Source: Agarivorans litoreus
Lineage (GTDB): Bacteria; Pseudomonadota; Gammaproteobacteria; Enterobacterales; Celerinatantimonadaceae
Assembly: GCF_019649015.1 (NCBI RefSeq)
Contig: NZ_BLPI01000001.1
Coordinates: 701,501-765,500, forward strand
Length of the DNA: 64,000 nt
Direction: 5' to 3'
The position numbers were made by a program, and so were the translations under genes. The notes beneath the pieces were generated by a model that was given only the letters and a program-made list of their open reading frames with translations, ran no database searches and had not been told where the DNA came from. Below are positions 46,410 to 55,547 of the stretch, one piece after another (within the stretch, counting starts at the first letter, position 1; every line of letters starts with the position of its first letter).

Positions 46410-48824
46410 TTAGTAACTATTAGCTAGATGATAAACCCTTAAGTTGCGAGCCATGAGCTCAAACTCATCACCAATATAGTCAAGGCTTATTGGCTGTTGT
46501 GGCAGTAAAGTAAAACTTGAATCAGAGAAACGGCCATTCGCGTCGCTCTCTAGATGCACAAACAAAGCAGGTTTGTCGGTACTTAGAGTAATACTTCGAT
46601 TTACTTCATCAGCTTGTACACTCACCTTTGCGTTAGCAATTGGCAGGCTTTTGTAGGTACCTCCCACCCAAGTATTTTGCAGCTCTTCACCATTAGAGCG
46701 CCATTTAACAATGAAAAAACCTTGAGTGCGCAGTTGGTTCAGCTCTGTTAGGGGGGTGGACCAAACCACCTCGTTTCCATCAGCGGCTATAGTAAACTCC
46801 AGCTCTTTACTAAACTCTCTCTCCCCTTGCCAAGTGACAAATTGTAAGTCACAACGTAAAGTGTTTGAAGCTGCACTATCGTTGATAAGGCGTAACTCTA
46901 AGGCTTCATCTGTTTCTAAAAAGCTTAAGTATTGCGGAGCAAAAAAACGCTTGGCGTGATAGTGCAACTGCTTCCAGCGGCCGCTATATTCGATGCTCGA
47001 CCACGAGCTAACCGGCCAATTATCATTAAGCTGCCAATACAGCATGCCTCTGCATTGGGGGCTATTGGCTCGCCAATAATCACAGGCCGTTTTTATCGCC
47101 AAGGCTTGTTGCACTTGGCTCAAATAAAGCATTTGTTCAAAGTTTGCCGGAAAGCGGAACATCCGCGTAAACATCTCGGTAATAATGCTATTACCACTAG
47201 GGTTCTTTTGATGAGCCTCAAAAGTGGGTGAGCAAATATTCCAGTCATCTTTGGGCACAAAACTTTTCACCTCGGCCAATGAAGGCCAAGATTGATAGCC
47301 AAACTCAGAGCAAAAACGAGGCTTAATTTGTTGGTAAGCAGAGAAAGATTTACCCGAATGCCAAACATCCCAGAAGTGCATATCGCCTTTACTGTCGTCA
47401 TGCCACGCATCACCATAATCTAATGCGCCATTACAGGGCGAACTAGGCCAAAATACCCGGCTAGCATCATGCTGTTCTACCGTCTGTTGAATAGCGCGAT
47501 TAAGCCTGTCGTAATTCACCACATAGCGCTCTCGATTAGCTTTGGATTCTGGATACCAATTAATTGCGCCAATCACTTCGTTGTCGCCACACCACAGCAC
47601 AATGCAGCTATGGTCGCGTAAACGTTGAATTTGGTCGCTTAACTCTTGCTGCACATTGGCCACAAAGTCATCGGTAGATGGATACAATGAGCAAGCAAAC
47701 ATCATGTCTTGCCACACCATTAAGCCTAACTCATCACACAGTTGATAAAACTCATCTGCCTCGTATTGGCCGCCGCCCCAAACCCGCAACATGTTCATGT
47801 TGGCGGTTTTAGCATCAGTTAATCGCTGGCGATAACGCTCTGTTGTTTGCCTCGATGGCATCGCATCAAGCGGGATCCAGTTAGCGCCTTTGGCGGTAAC
47901 GGGGCAATCGTTAATCACAAAGGTCATCGCAGAACCATGGCTATCGGCTCGCGTATCTAGCTCTAGTTTTCGTAAGCCTATCTTTTTCTCAATAAGCTGC
48001 TCAGCCAACTTAACTTGCAGCAAATATAAAGGCTGCTCACCATAACCTGCTGGCCACCATAGCTGTGGCTCCGCAATGTGGAATCGCGCCTCAGTAATGG
48101 ATGATTCAGTTGAGGGCTGGATTTGCAAGGCATGCTCTGCAAATTGAATATCAATTGGTGAGCGGCAAGATGAGTCATGACTAACCTTAACCAACACATC
48201 CACACTGTTGTCATGCCACTGCTGCTCAACTTGCACAGCTAACAATCGAGCTTGGTTGGTGAACTTAATTTCTACCGGATCGTAGATACCATTCACCATC
48301 AAACAAATTCCCCAATCCCAGCCAGCGTGACACTGCGACTTGCGTAAACTATTCATATAAGGAATTTGGTTGTTGCCCATGGAAGAAGGGACGGCAAAGG
48401 GTAAAGTACTAGCTCGTTGCTTTGCGGCTAAATCAGAACGGGAAAACCGTACTTGCAGCTGATTACTGCCAGCCTTTAAATAAGGCTTAATATTAAAAGA
48501 CCACAAACGAAACATATTGTCGCATTGCGCAACTAAATGCTGGTTAATATAGATATCGGCAACGGTATCTACACGCCCTAAATGTAAATCGATAAAGTCG
48601 CTGTCGAGCTGCGAAGCGCTTAACTCAAAGCGAGTAGATAGCGTCCAATTAGCCTCACCCACCCACTGAACATCTGCTTCATTACAGGCTTGATAAGGAT
48701 CGGGGATTAACCCCGCCTCAAGCAAAGCTGAATGGTTATCACCGGGAATCTGGCAAGCTACTTTAATCTCTGGATATTCTGGAGAACTTAACAGCCAAGC
48801 TTGATTTAGGAATATCTGCATCAT
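46410..48824 (-). CDS. GH2 beta-mannosidase
   Basis: An 804-residue exo-beta-mannosidase of glycoside hydrolase family 2, releasing mannose from the non-reducing ends of manno-oligosaccharides. N-terminal jelly-roll and immunoglobulin-like domains (1-290) precede the TIM barrel. The acid/base Glu416 is in LWCGDNE and the nucleophile Glu507 in RFCSEFGYQSWPS. WDWGICLMVNGIYDPVEI is typical of the subfamily. No signal peptide, so it is probably cytosolic. Isolated from any mannan locus in the window; ATG 48824 or 48821. Confidence 0.92.
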   Translation of the reverse strand: MMQIFLNQAWLLSSPEYPEIKVACQIPGDNHSALLEAGLIPDPYQACNEADVQWVGEANWTLSTRFELSASQLDSDFIDLHLGRVDTVADIYINQHLVAQCDNMFRLWSFNIKPYLKAGSNQLQVRFSRSDLAAKQRASTLPFAVPSSMGNNQIPYMNSLRKSQCHAGWDWGICLMVNGIYDPVEIKFTNQARLLAVQVEQQWHDNSVDVLVKVSHDSSCRSPIDIQFAEHALQIQPSTESSITEARFHIAEPQLWWPAGYGEQPLYLLQVKLAEQLIEKKIGLRKLELDTRADSHGSAMTFVINDCPVTAKGANWIPLDAMPSRQTTERYRQRLTDAKTANMNMLRVWGGGQYEADEFYQLCDELGLMVWQDMMFACSLYPSTDDFVANVQQELSDQIQRLRDHSCIVLWCGDNEVIGAINWYPESKANRERYVVNYDRLNRAIQQTVEQHDASRVFWPSSPCNGALDYGDAWHDDSKGDMHFWDVWHSGKSFSAYQQIKPRFCSEFGYQSWPSLAEVKSFVPKDDWNICSPTFEAHQKNPSGNSIITEMFTRMFRFPANFEQMLYLSQVQQALAIKTACDYWRANSPQCRGMLYWQLNDNWPVSSWSSIEYSGRWKQLHYHAKRFFAPQYLSFLETDEALELRLINDSAASNTLRCDLQFVTWQGEREFSKELEFTIAADGNEVVWSTPLTELNQLRTQGFFIVKWRSNGEELQNTWVGGTYKSLPIANAKVSVQADEVNRSITLSTDKPALFVHLESDANGRFSDSSFTLLPQQPISLDYIGDEFELMARNLRVYHLANSY

Positions 48825-49166
48825 TTAAGCACTCGCTAAGCATTACAACATAGGATTTATAAGCAGCCTACGTAGTGCAGATAACAGGAACAAGAGATAG
48901 AGAAATGCTTTGTGGAAGGTATCAAAAATTACCGGTGTTGGCTGATAGAGTTTCAAGAGAGTTGTCATAGAGTTATAGCGTTTTTATAACTTTTTGCTTA
49001 TAACTTCACCCACAAAACACTGCGCTTATACTCCTGCAAATGGCAGTTACGGTTTTCCACAGACGCCAGCACACCTCCATAATGACATTTTTGTTACTTT
49101 TAGAGCTAGATGGCTGATGTAGCTTAGGAAAGGTGGTAATCTGACCTTTATCAAATGAGTGCAAGT
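48825..49166. other. Intergenic stretch upstream of the mannosidase
   Basis: No gene is supported here. It presumably holds the promoter of the minus-strand mannosidase gene; I see no clear operator. Confidence 0.4.
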
Positions 49167-49202
49167 AGGAAAATTGCCTTGTTTAAACAAGGCAATTTTC
49201 CT
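49167..49202. repeat. 36-bp perfect palindrome
   Basis: AGGAAAATTGCCTTGTTT followed by its exact reverse complement. It lies 22 bases before the frameshifted lipoprotein gene. It could be a cruciform-forming site, a protein-binding site, or a terminator for transcription arriving from either side. Confidence 0.85.
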
Positions 49203-49224
49203 CTTAATAAGCGGTTAGTTGTTT

Positions 49225-49601
49225 ATGAGAATTCTAGTTTTGGTGCTTACTTTCTTTTTTATCACTGGCTGTGAAAATAGTTTATGTGGCATCGAAGAAG
49301 TCGAAAGGGTTAGCAATCAAGCAGGCAAAGTTGACTTCGTATCTATTCATAAAAATTGTGGTGCAACTGCCAGTACAGCCACTCAAGTATTTATCGTTGC
49401 AAAAGGTAAAAGTATAAAAGATCAGGAACCATTATTTATTGCTGAAAAGTTAAATATTTCAAAGTGGAATGGGATTCGCCTCAAAGCTTAAAAATTAGTT
49501 TTAAAGAAGCACGTATATTTCAATTTTCAAATTTTTGGCAGTCTAAAGATGTGGACAACTTTAATTATTTAATCAAAATTAGTTTGCTAGAAAACATCTA
49601 A
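49225..49601 (+). pseudogene. Small lipoprotein gene with a single-base frameshift
   Basis: The first 82 codons encode a lipoprotein (signal to ITGC, Cys16) ending in KLNISKWNG; a stop follows 18 bases later. In the next frame, from 49473, the protein clearly continues (DSPQSLKISFKEARIFQF and on to a TAA at 49599). Restoring one G in the GGG run at 49471-49473 gives a 125-residue protein. The Cys pair and the FQFSNFWQSKDV stretch suggest a small surface or periplasmic lipoprotein, family not recognised. Either a real mutation or a sequencing error in a G-run. Confidence 0.8.
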
Positions 49602-49971
49602 TCGGATAGTCGGAGGTATCTAGCCTCCAGCCCCACAACACCCTGCATGCGGCTCCGCTAAGGGCGTGTCACGTAAAATGGTGAAGCTTTATCCTCAATC
49701 TCGAAGCGCAAATAAGCCCTGATGTTTTAGATAAGTATTTGATAATGCCTGCTAGATCCCCGGTGTTTTCGAGCTTATCCATGGCCTTTGCTGGTTATGC
49801 CACAGGCTACTGCGGCTTGAATATGCACACCTCTACGCATCAGGTTTCTTACTTTGGTTCTCTGTTTGTATCCATGCTGGACTGACGCAGGTAGCTTAAG
49901 TCGGAAAATAACTATTAGCCATCACTTCGTGATTATAGCCTCGCGTTAGCTGTCGAGATGCTTGTGAAACT
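49602..49971. other. Mobile-element relic, uncertain type
   Basis: No intact gene. A hairpin GGAGG/CCTCC (49621-49637) is followed by the CCCTGCATGCGGCTCCG stretch (about 49661-49677), which I recall from junction regions of retroelements or insertion elements in Vibrio/Shewanella. A coding-like tract on the minus strand (about 49693-49800: MDKLENTGDLAGIIKYLSKT) is interrupted by a stop. It is probably a decayed insertion. Confidence 0.4.
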
Positions 49972-49997
49972 TAAAGTGATAGAATAGTATCACTTTA
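49972..49997. promoter_or_regulatory. Operator of the toxin-antitoxin operon
   Basis: A perfect 10-bp inverted repeat TAAAGTGATA / TATCACTTTA with a 6-base spacer, 20 bases before the antitoxin ATG. It is placed as expected for autorepression by the antitoxin or toxin-antitoxin complex. Confidence 0.7.
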
Positions 49998-50017
49998 GTA
50001 TTCTTTGGAGCGACAAC

Positions 50018-50275
50018 ATGAAAGTTGAATTAGTGACATCACTTAAGCGTCAAGCTACGAAGATCCTTGCTGATCTACATAACAGCAAAGAGCCTGTATT
50101 AATCACAGAACACGGCAAGCCTTCGGCGTACTTAGTTGATGTTGAAGACTATGAATTTATGCAAAAGCGTTTAGCTATCCTTGAGGGTATTGCTAGAGGT
50201 GAGCGTGCTATTACCGATGGAAAAGTTACATCACACTCTGACGCGAAGAAAAAGATGTCTAAATGGCTGAAGTAA
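50018..50275 (+). CDS. Phd/YefM family antitoxin
   Basis: An 85-residue antitoxin. It has the YefM/Phd N-terminal DNA-binding fold (LKRQATKILADLHNSKEPVLITEHGKP, about 9-35, then the YLVDVEDYE motif) and a Lys-rich C-terminal end that would wrap the toxin. GGAG lies upstream of the ATG. The toxin ORF overlaps its 3' end by 13 bases. It probably represses its own operon at 49972-49997. Confidence 0.9.
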   Translation: MKVELVTSLKRQATKILADLHNSKEPVLITEHGKPSAYLVDVEDYEFMQKRLAILEGIARGERAITDGKVTSHSDAKKKMSKWLK

Positions 50276-50583
50276 TTTGGACTGATCCAGCATTATCAGA
50301 TTTAAATGATATCGCTGAGTATATTGCACTAGAAAATATTGTTGCTGCGAAGCTCTTGGTTCAATCTGTTTTCGAGAAAGTTGAAAGGCTAGAGTTGTTC
50401 CCTGAGTCTGGTCGCATCCCTCCTGAGCTAGAGCATCTGAGCTATCGTGAAGTTATGGCTAGTCCATGCCGGATTTTTTATAAGTTAGAACTTGATAAAG
50501 CCTATGTCTTGTATGTCATGCGAGAAGAACGAGACTTACGTAAGTTCTTATTAAGTAAGCACCAAGTAAAAGTGAGCCGCTAA
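50263..50583 (+). CDS. RelE/ParE superfamily toxin
   Basis: A 106-residue toxin of the RelE/ParE superfamily: VIWTDPALSDLNDIAEYIA at the start, the central GRIPPELEHLSYREVMASPCRIFYKL, and a basic end. It looks more ParE-like (gyrase) than RelE-like (mRNA interferase); sequence alone does not decide. It overlaps the antitoxin by 13 bases in another frame. Confidence 0.88.
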   Translation: MAEVIWTDPALSDLNDIAEYIALENIVAAKLLVQSVFEKVERLELFPESGRIPPELEHLSYREVMASPCRIFYKLELDKAYVLYVMREERDLRKFLLSKHQVKVSR

Positions 50584-50674
50584 CAAAGTGACTCAAAAGG
50601 AAGCAAAACGCTGGAATTTGATTTCACTCTTCTAGAGCTAACCTAAGCTAAAGAGCCTTAAGATAAGAGCTAAC

Positions 50675-51202
50675 CTACAAGCTCGCCGCCAACTTCTTGG
50701 GCGTATCAAACAAACTTAAATAGGCGCTCTGCTCACTCCAATTGTGCCAATCTAAATCCGCCTCAATCACCGCTAGGCTTGCGGTAGGGAACTTAATTAA
50801 GTCTTCACCGGTTAAGTAGTTAACGAGGTCTTCAAAGGCTGGGTTATGCCCTACTAGCGCAATTTTGTTTGTTTGCTTGGGCAAGCTTTGTATATGTACC
50901 AGCAAATCTGCCCAGCGAAATGTATATAGGCTATTTTCACAACAAGTTTGAAGGTCAACTTCTACTTCTCTGCCTTTTAGGTAATGGCTGCGCTGTGCTA
51001 ACCAATATTCGCAGGTTTGTTGGGCTCGCAGTGCTGGTGAGCAATGTACTAATTCAAGCTGAGAAAACTGGCTAGCGTAGTGGTTTGCCATAAGCTGTGC
51101 AGCTTTGTGGCCGCGCTCTGCTAAGGGGCGTTGTTTATCACTTAAGCTTGGGTCGTCCCAACTGGATTTAGCATGGCGAATTAACCAAAGTTGGCGAGAC
51201 AT
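50675..51202 (-). CDS. sixA: Histidine-phosphatase family protein, SixA-like
   Basis: A 175-residue SixA-type phosphohistidine phosphatase (E. coli 161), which removes phosphate from His in phosphotransfer proteins such as the nitrogen PTS. The active-site motif is LIRHAKSSWDD (about 7-17) and the second His is in LVGHNPAFEDLVNYL. ATG 51202 is preferred as AGGAG lies 7 bases upstream; the ATG at 51208 would be too close to it. Confidence 0.87.
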   Translation of the reverse strand: MSRQLWLIRHAKSSWDDPSLSDKQRPLAERGHKAAQLMANHYASQFSQLELVHCSPALRAQQTCEYWLAQRSHYLKGREVEVDLQTCCENSLYTFRWADLLVHIQSLPKQTNKIALVGHNPAFEDLVNYLTGEDLIKFPTASLAVIEADLDWHNWSEQSAYLSLFDTPKKLAASL

Positions 51203-51230
51203 ACGCATACTCCTGCATTCCAAAAACAAA

Positions 51231-51251
51231 AAAGCCTGCAAAGCAGGCTTT
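51231..51251 (-). terminator. Intrinsic terminator of proBA
   Basis: AAAGCCTGC/GCAGGCTTT with a 3-base loop and a T-run on the minus strand, 21 bases beyond the proA stop. Confidence 0.88.
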
Positions 51252-51271
51252 TAGCATAAGTGAATTAAAAC

Positions 51272-52525
51272 TTAAGGGCGAGCTAACATGTCACCAATAC
51301 CTATCCACTTGTAAGAGGTTAACTCTTCTAAACCCATTGGGCCGCGAGCATGCAGCTTTTGGGTAGATACTGCTACTTCGGCACCTAAACCAAATTGCGC
51401 ACCATCGGTGAAACGGGTTGAAGCATTAACGTAAACAGCGGCAGAGCCAGCAGCATTCACAAAACGCTCTACAGCATTTAAGTTATTCGACAAAATTGCG
51501 TCAGAATGGCTCGCGTTGTGCGTACGCATGTGAGCAATGGCTTCTTCTACATCGGCAACCACTTTTACACCCAAAGTGTAGCTTAGCCATTCTGTATCAA
51601 AATCACCTTCGCCTGCAGCTTGTAAGTCTTGCGCATTTGCCAAGCCAGCCATGGCGTTTTCGGTAGCTACTAACTTAACCGAGGCTTTGTTCATGCGTTC
51701 CGCTAGCATTGGCAGTAACTCGGCTGCTACGTTTTGGTCAACTAACAGGCTGTCTAAGGCATTACATGCCGATGGACGCTGCACTTTAGAGTTTTCAATA
51801 ACATCTAGTGCTGCTGCTAAGTCTACCGAGTTATCAACGTAAATATGGCTAATACCAAAGCCGCCAATAATTACCGGAATGGTGCTGTTTTCCTGACACA
51901 TCTTGTGTAGCCCAGCACCACCACGAGGAATAATCATATCTACGTATTCGTCTAAACGAAGCAGCTCTGCCACCAGTTCACGATCAGGCTTTTCGATGTA
52001 TTGAACCGCAGCTGCTGGCAATCCACTTTGCTCTAAAGCAGATTGAATAACAGCAACTAAGGCCATGTTTGAGTGGAAGGTCTCTTTACCGCCACGCAAA
52101 ATGCTGGCATTGCCAGTTTTTAAACATAGCGCTGCGATATCAATAGTTACGTTAGGGCGGGCTTCATAAATAACCCCTACTACGCCAAGCGGCACACGGC
52201 GGCGTGATAAGCGCAGGCCATTTTCTAATACGCGGCAATCCATTTCGCTACCAATAGGATCGTTAAGCGAAATAACGTTGCGAACATCGCTAGCAATACC
52301 TGCTAGTCGCTCACTGTTTAGCATTAAGCGATCGAGTAAAGCTTCAGATAAACCCGATTGGCGAGCTGCATCTAAATCAATTTTGTTAGCCGCTAAAATG
52401 CTTTCTTGCTGAGCTTCAAGCTGATCAGCAATTGCCGCCAAGGCTGCGTTTTTTTGGCTAGTACTTAAGGTGGCCAAATCAAAGCTGGCTTGTTTAGCCT
52501 TTTGACCAAGTGTTTGTAAGCTCAT
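51272..52525 (-). CDS. proA: Gamma-glutamyl phosphate reductase
   Basis: A 417-residue NADPH-dependent ALDH-superfamily enzyme, identical in length to E. coli ProA, making glutamate semialdehyde in proline synthesis. The catalytic Cys lies in [13 protein letters not shown], and [11 protein letters not shown] and the [16 protein letters not shown] segment are intact. It begins 10 bases after proB. Confidence 0.97.
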   Translation of the reverse strand: MSLQTLGQKAKQASFDLATLSTSQKNAALAAIADQLEAQQESILAANKIDLDAARQSGLSEALLDRLMLNSERLAGIASDVRNVISLNDPIGSEMDCRVLENGLRLSRRRVPLGVVGVIYEARPNVTIDIAALCLKTGNASILRGGKETFHSNMALVAVIQSALEQSGLPAAAVQYIEKPDRELVAELLRLDEYVDMIIPRGGAGLHKMCQENSTIPVIIGGFGISHIYVDNSVDLAAALDVIENSKVQRPSACNALDSLLVDQNVAAELLPMLAERMNKASVKLVATENAMAGLANAQDLQAAGEGDFDTEWLSYTLGVKVVADVEEAIAHMRTHNASHSDAILSNNLNAVERFVNAAGSAAVYVNASTRFTDGAQFGLGAEVAVSTQKLHARGPMGLEELTSYKWIGIGDMLARP

Positions 52526-52535
52526 CTAACAATTC

Positions 52536-53645
52536 CTATTTTAAAACTAAATCGTCACGGTGCACCGCAACTGATCCGTAGCCATAACCCAGAGTCTTAT
52601 CAATTTGCTCTGAATGTAGCCCTTTAATTAAATTCATATCTTTAGCCGGATAGCGGCAAATGCCACGGGCAATTTCAACACCTTGCGGATTTACAATGCG
52701 TACCACATCGCCGCGGTTAAACTCGCCGTTAATCGCGGTAATCCCTTTGGGCAGCAAACTAGAACCACGCTCTACTACTGCTTTACATGCGCCATCATCC
52801 AATACTAACTCGCCATGTGGAGGAGGCCCAGCCAAAATCCATTGTTTGCGATTTTCCAGTGGGCTATTGGTTGGCGGGAAACGAGTGCCAACACTTTTTC
52901 CTTCACTTAAGCGGGTAATTACGTTCTCACTGTGGCCTGCGGCTATCACCACTTCAATGCCTGCTCTGCCGGCTATTTCGGCGGCTTGCAGTTTAGTTGC
53001 CATGCCACCAGTACCCAAACCGCTTACGCTATCGCCAGCTAAAGAGCGAATAGAGGCATCAATTTCTGCCACTTCTTCAATGAGTTTTGCATCCGGGTTA
53101 TTACGCGGGTCGGCAGTAAATAGACCAGGTTGGTCGGTTAGTAATAACAATTTATCTGCTTCGCCTAAAATAGCCGCTAACGCCGACAAGTTATCGTTAT
53201 CACCCACTTTAATTTCTGCAGTGGCTACTGCGTCATTTTCGTTGATGATCGGTACAATGCCATGATTGAGTAGCGCTTTAAGCATGTCTTTAGCGTTAAG
53301 AAAACGCTCACGGTCTTCTAGGTCTGCGCGGGTTAACAGCATTTGGCCTACGTGAATATCGTAGATGCTAAACAGGCTTTCCCATACTTGAATGAGTCGA
53401 CTTTGCCCCACTGCGGCAAGCATTTGCTTGTTGGCAATGGTGGGCGCGATATTGCCATGGGTTAGCGATAAGTGTTCGCGACCGGCGGCAATGGCTCCAG
53501 AAGTAACCACAATAAGTTGATGACCCGCCTTTCGCAGCAGCGCGCATTGGCGTACCAGCTCTATCATGTGGGCGCGGTCAAGTTTAGACGTGCCGCTGGT
53601 TAACACACTGGTGCCTAACTTAACGACGATGGTTTGCTTCGACAT
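52536..53645 (-). CDS. proB: Glutamate 5-kinase
   Basis: A 369-residue first enzyme of proline synthesis (E. coli 367): amino-acid-kinase domain ([10 protein letters not shown] at the start, the [12 protein letters not shown] and [21 protein letters not shown] segments) and a C-terminal PUA domain (about 280-360). Feedback inhibition by proline is usual for this form. First gene of proBA. Confidence 0.97.
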   Translation of the reverse strand: MSKQTIVVKLGTSVLTSGTSKLDRAHMIELVRQCALLRKAGHQLIVVTSGAIAAGREHLSLTHGNIAPTIANKQMLAAVGQSRLIQVWESLFSIYDIHVGQMLLTRADLEDRERFLNAKDMLKALLNHGIVPIINENDAVATAEIKVGDNDNLSALAAILGEADKLLLLTDQPGLFTADPRNNPDAKLIEEVAEIDASIRSLAGDSVSGLGTGGMATKLQAAEIAGRAGIEVVIAAGHSENVITRLSEGKSVGTRFPPTNSPLENRKQWILAGPPPHGELVLDDGACKAVVERGSSLLPKGITAINGEFNRGDVVRIVNPQGVEIARGICRYPAKDMNLIKGLHSEQIDKTLGYGYGSVAVHRDDLVLK

Positions 53646-53750
53646 GCTATTTTACTATTCCAACTCGGCTAAAATGCAAAGCGAGTATTCTACCTGATAT
53701 TAAACCGACGCACAGAGCCTGTGCGCCATTTTTTTGCGGAACTCTTCGGC

Positions 53751-54146
53751 TTACGCTGCCGGGAGAGCTAAATTGGGGGACAAAGAGGGGGCAGCGCTTA
53801 GGTCTAACTCCAACTTTTGCAGTGTATCCAACAACTTTTGATAAAAGATGTCGAGTGATTGCTGCACTTCTTTTTGATGTTTAGACGGAATAGTACCTTC
53901 TTGCCATTCGCCTTGCTTGTCGTATAAACCAAACCAGTAGTGATATTCAAAACTGTCTTCGTTTACCCGTAATTCAAACCACCAGCCATAAAACTCGCGT
54001 TCATCAGCTGCAGGTTTAGAGCTTACACAAGAGGCAAGGCAATCAAAAAAGTACATTTCTTTGCTGCTGTGTTCTTTACGAAAATACGGACCCATGGCCG
54101 TAAATCTCGATGTTAACTTTCCATGGCTTGGCCAAGTCACTTCCAT
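53751..54146 (-). CDS. crl: Sigma factor-binding protein Crl
   Basis: A 131-residue Crl, the accessory factor that helps RpoS bind core RNA polymerase. The core motifs match E. coli Crl (133): SRFTAMGPYFRKE, FFDCLASCVSSKPA, and REFYGWWFELRV. ATG 54146 is chosen, with GGAGAG upstream; a longer frame would add an extra 22-residue leader. It follows frsA as in E. coli, where crl is next to frsA and near proBA. Confidence 0.9.
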   Translation of the reverse strand: MEVTWPSHGKLTSRFTAMGPYFRKEHSSKEMYFFDCLASCVSSKPAADEREFYGWWFELRVNEDSFEYHYWFGLYDKQGEWQEGTIPSKHQKEVQQSLDIFYQKLLDTLQKLELDLSAAPSLSPNLALPAA

Positions 54147-54222
54147 GCGCTTAATCTCTCCACAGTAGGACAATAGTTTGTATAACGTACCGTATGTCCA
54201 TAATGACCACAATTAAGCTAAA

Positions 54223-55452
54223 TCACAATTGCTTTTGTAGCCAATGCGTGACCTTAGTGAAGATCTGATTGTAATTTTGTAGTGAATCAAGCTCTTTCAG
54301 CACTTCAACCTTGCAATTTGGCGAAGCCATACTAAGCAAAGAAACATCGGTTTCTGGGCATATTGCGTCGTTTTTACGGCCAACCACAAACATTGGCAAC
54401 TTTGTTCTTGGCCCGCCCAGTATGCCTTGAGTTTTCAAGGACAAAGGTAAACAGCGATAATAGAGCCCTTCAGTATTTGCGGCATTCACGCCACTGCGGT
54501 TAGCTAAACAATCATGATACATTTGCGGTAAGTTTTTGAAGCGCTGAATATCACTAAATAGCCTGTCCACTGGCGCACCGATAGTGACTACAGCACGTAA
54601 ACGCTCGGCAGCAATAAAAGCCAAACGAGCAGCGACATTACCGGCAAAACGATAACCCAGCATAGCAACACGCGCATCATCGACCCAAGGCACCTTTGGC
54701 AAGTGATCTAATATAGCCAAATGAATACGGCTGCTATCTTGCTGTAGCTTCCAGTTAAGACAATGCCCCGCTCCTGGCATGTCTACGGTTAACATGGCAA
54801 TACCTGCAGGCGCTAAGAAGCGTTCAAAAAACGGATAAAGCTCAGTTTGAATAGTGTCTAAGCCGCCACTAACCATCACCACAGGCTTTACCGAATCGGT
54901 ATCAGGAAGGTGTAAGTAACAGGCAACTTGTTTACCGTCTATAGGTATATTAATGGTTTTACATTGATATTTACTTTGCTCTGTAGCAGCCATTAAATTG
55001 CTGTGAGCTAAAGCATGAGCAGAAGCAACTAAATCGTCGCCTTTAAAGTGCGGGTACGCGGCAATAGTGGCGCTATAGCTAGCGAGTAAGAACTCTTGAT
55101 AGGCTTTTTGCTGCTGGCCACTTTGCTCGGCATCTTTAGCCGTAATTTGGTGTTTTACTGCACGTTGCATCCACTCGTAGTTCCAGTTGCCCGGCTGGTA
55201 CCCACCAATGGTATCAAGCAACTCGCTAGTACGTGGTTTATCGCACATTGCGATATCTGCAAACAGGCTTTCGGTTTCAATAGGATCCAAGCCTAGCCAA
55301 GCCCAGTATTCTCTGCGCAAGATACGGTACCAGTTACGACCTTCTTCTTGGCCTACAGCGCTTAATTGAGCCGCGCTCGAATTAGACACGGTGGATGTTT
55401 CCACCACATTAATTCGAGGTTTAAACAATACTTCCGACAGGTTTTCTTTCAA
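54223..55452 (-). CDS. frsA: FrsA (YafA) alpha/beta hydrolase-like protein
   Basis: A 409-residue FrsA (E. coli 414), an alpha/beta-hydrolase fold protein that interacts with glucose PTS EIIA. N-terminus KENLSEVLFKPR aligns with E. coli. The nucleophile elbow reads GYRFAG instead of GxSxG, so the usual serine is replaced by Arg, as in E. coli FrsA; hydrolytic or pyruvate-decarboxylase activity was reported and later disputed. The start is TTG at 55452. It precedes crl. Confidence 0.92.
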   Translation of the reverse strand: MKENLSEVLFKPRINVVETSTVSNSSAAQLSAVGQEEGRNWYRILRREYWAWLGLDPIETESLFADIAMCDKPRTSELLDTIGGYQPGNWNYEWMQRAVKHQITAKDAEQSGQQQKAYQEFLLASYSATIAAYPHFKGDDLVASAHALAHSNLMAATEQSKYQCKTINIPIDGKQVACYLHLPDTDSVKPVVMVSGGLDTIQTELYPFFERFLAPAGIAMLTVDMPGAGHCLNWKLQQDSSRIHLAILDHLPKVPWVDDARVAMLGYRFAGNVAARLAFIAAERLRAVVTIGAPVDRLFSDIQRFKNLPQMYHDCLANRSGVNAANTEGLYYRCLPLSLKTQGILGGPRTKLPMFVVGRKNDAICPETDVSLLSMASPNCKVEVLKELDSLQNYNQIFTKVTHWLQKQL

Positions 55453-55494
55453 AACAATCTACTCACTTGCTTATCAACTTATAAAATATATCAC

Positions 55495-55522
55495 AAAAAA
55501 AGCCGCCACTAGGTGACGGCTT
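55495..55522 (-). terminator. Intrinsic terminator after the purine permease
   Basis: AAGCCG-c-CAC/GTG-a-CGGCTT hairpin with a run of seven T on the minus strand, 25 bases beyond the permease stop. Confidence 0.8.
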
Positions 55523-55547
55523 AGGATGCATTCAAAATGACTAAGCT

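Noticed and set aside
49621-49680. Group II intron end
   Set aside because: The GGAGG/CCTCC hairpin and the GCATGCGG stretch are only suggestive; no reverse transcriptase or domain V could be identified.
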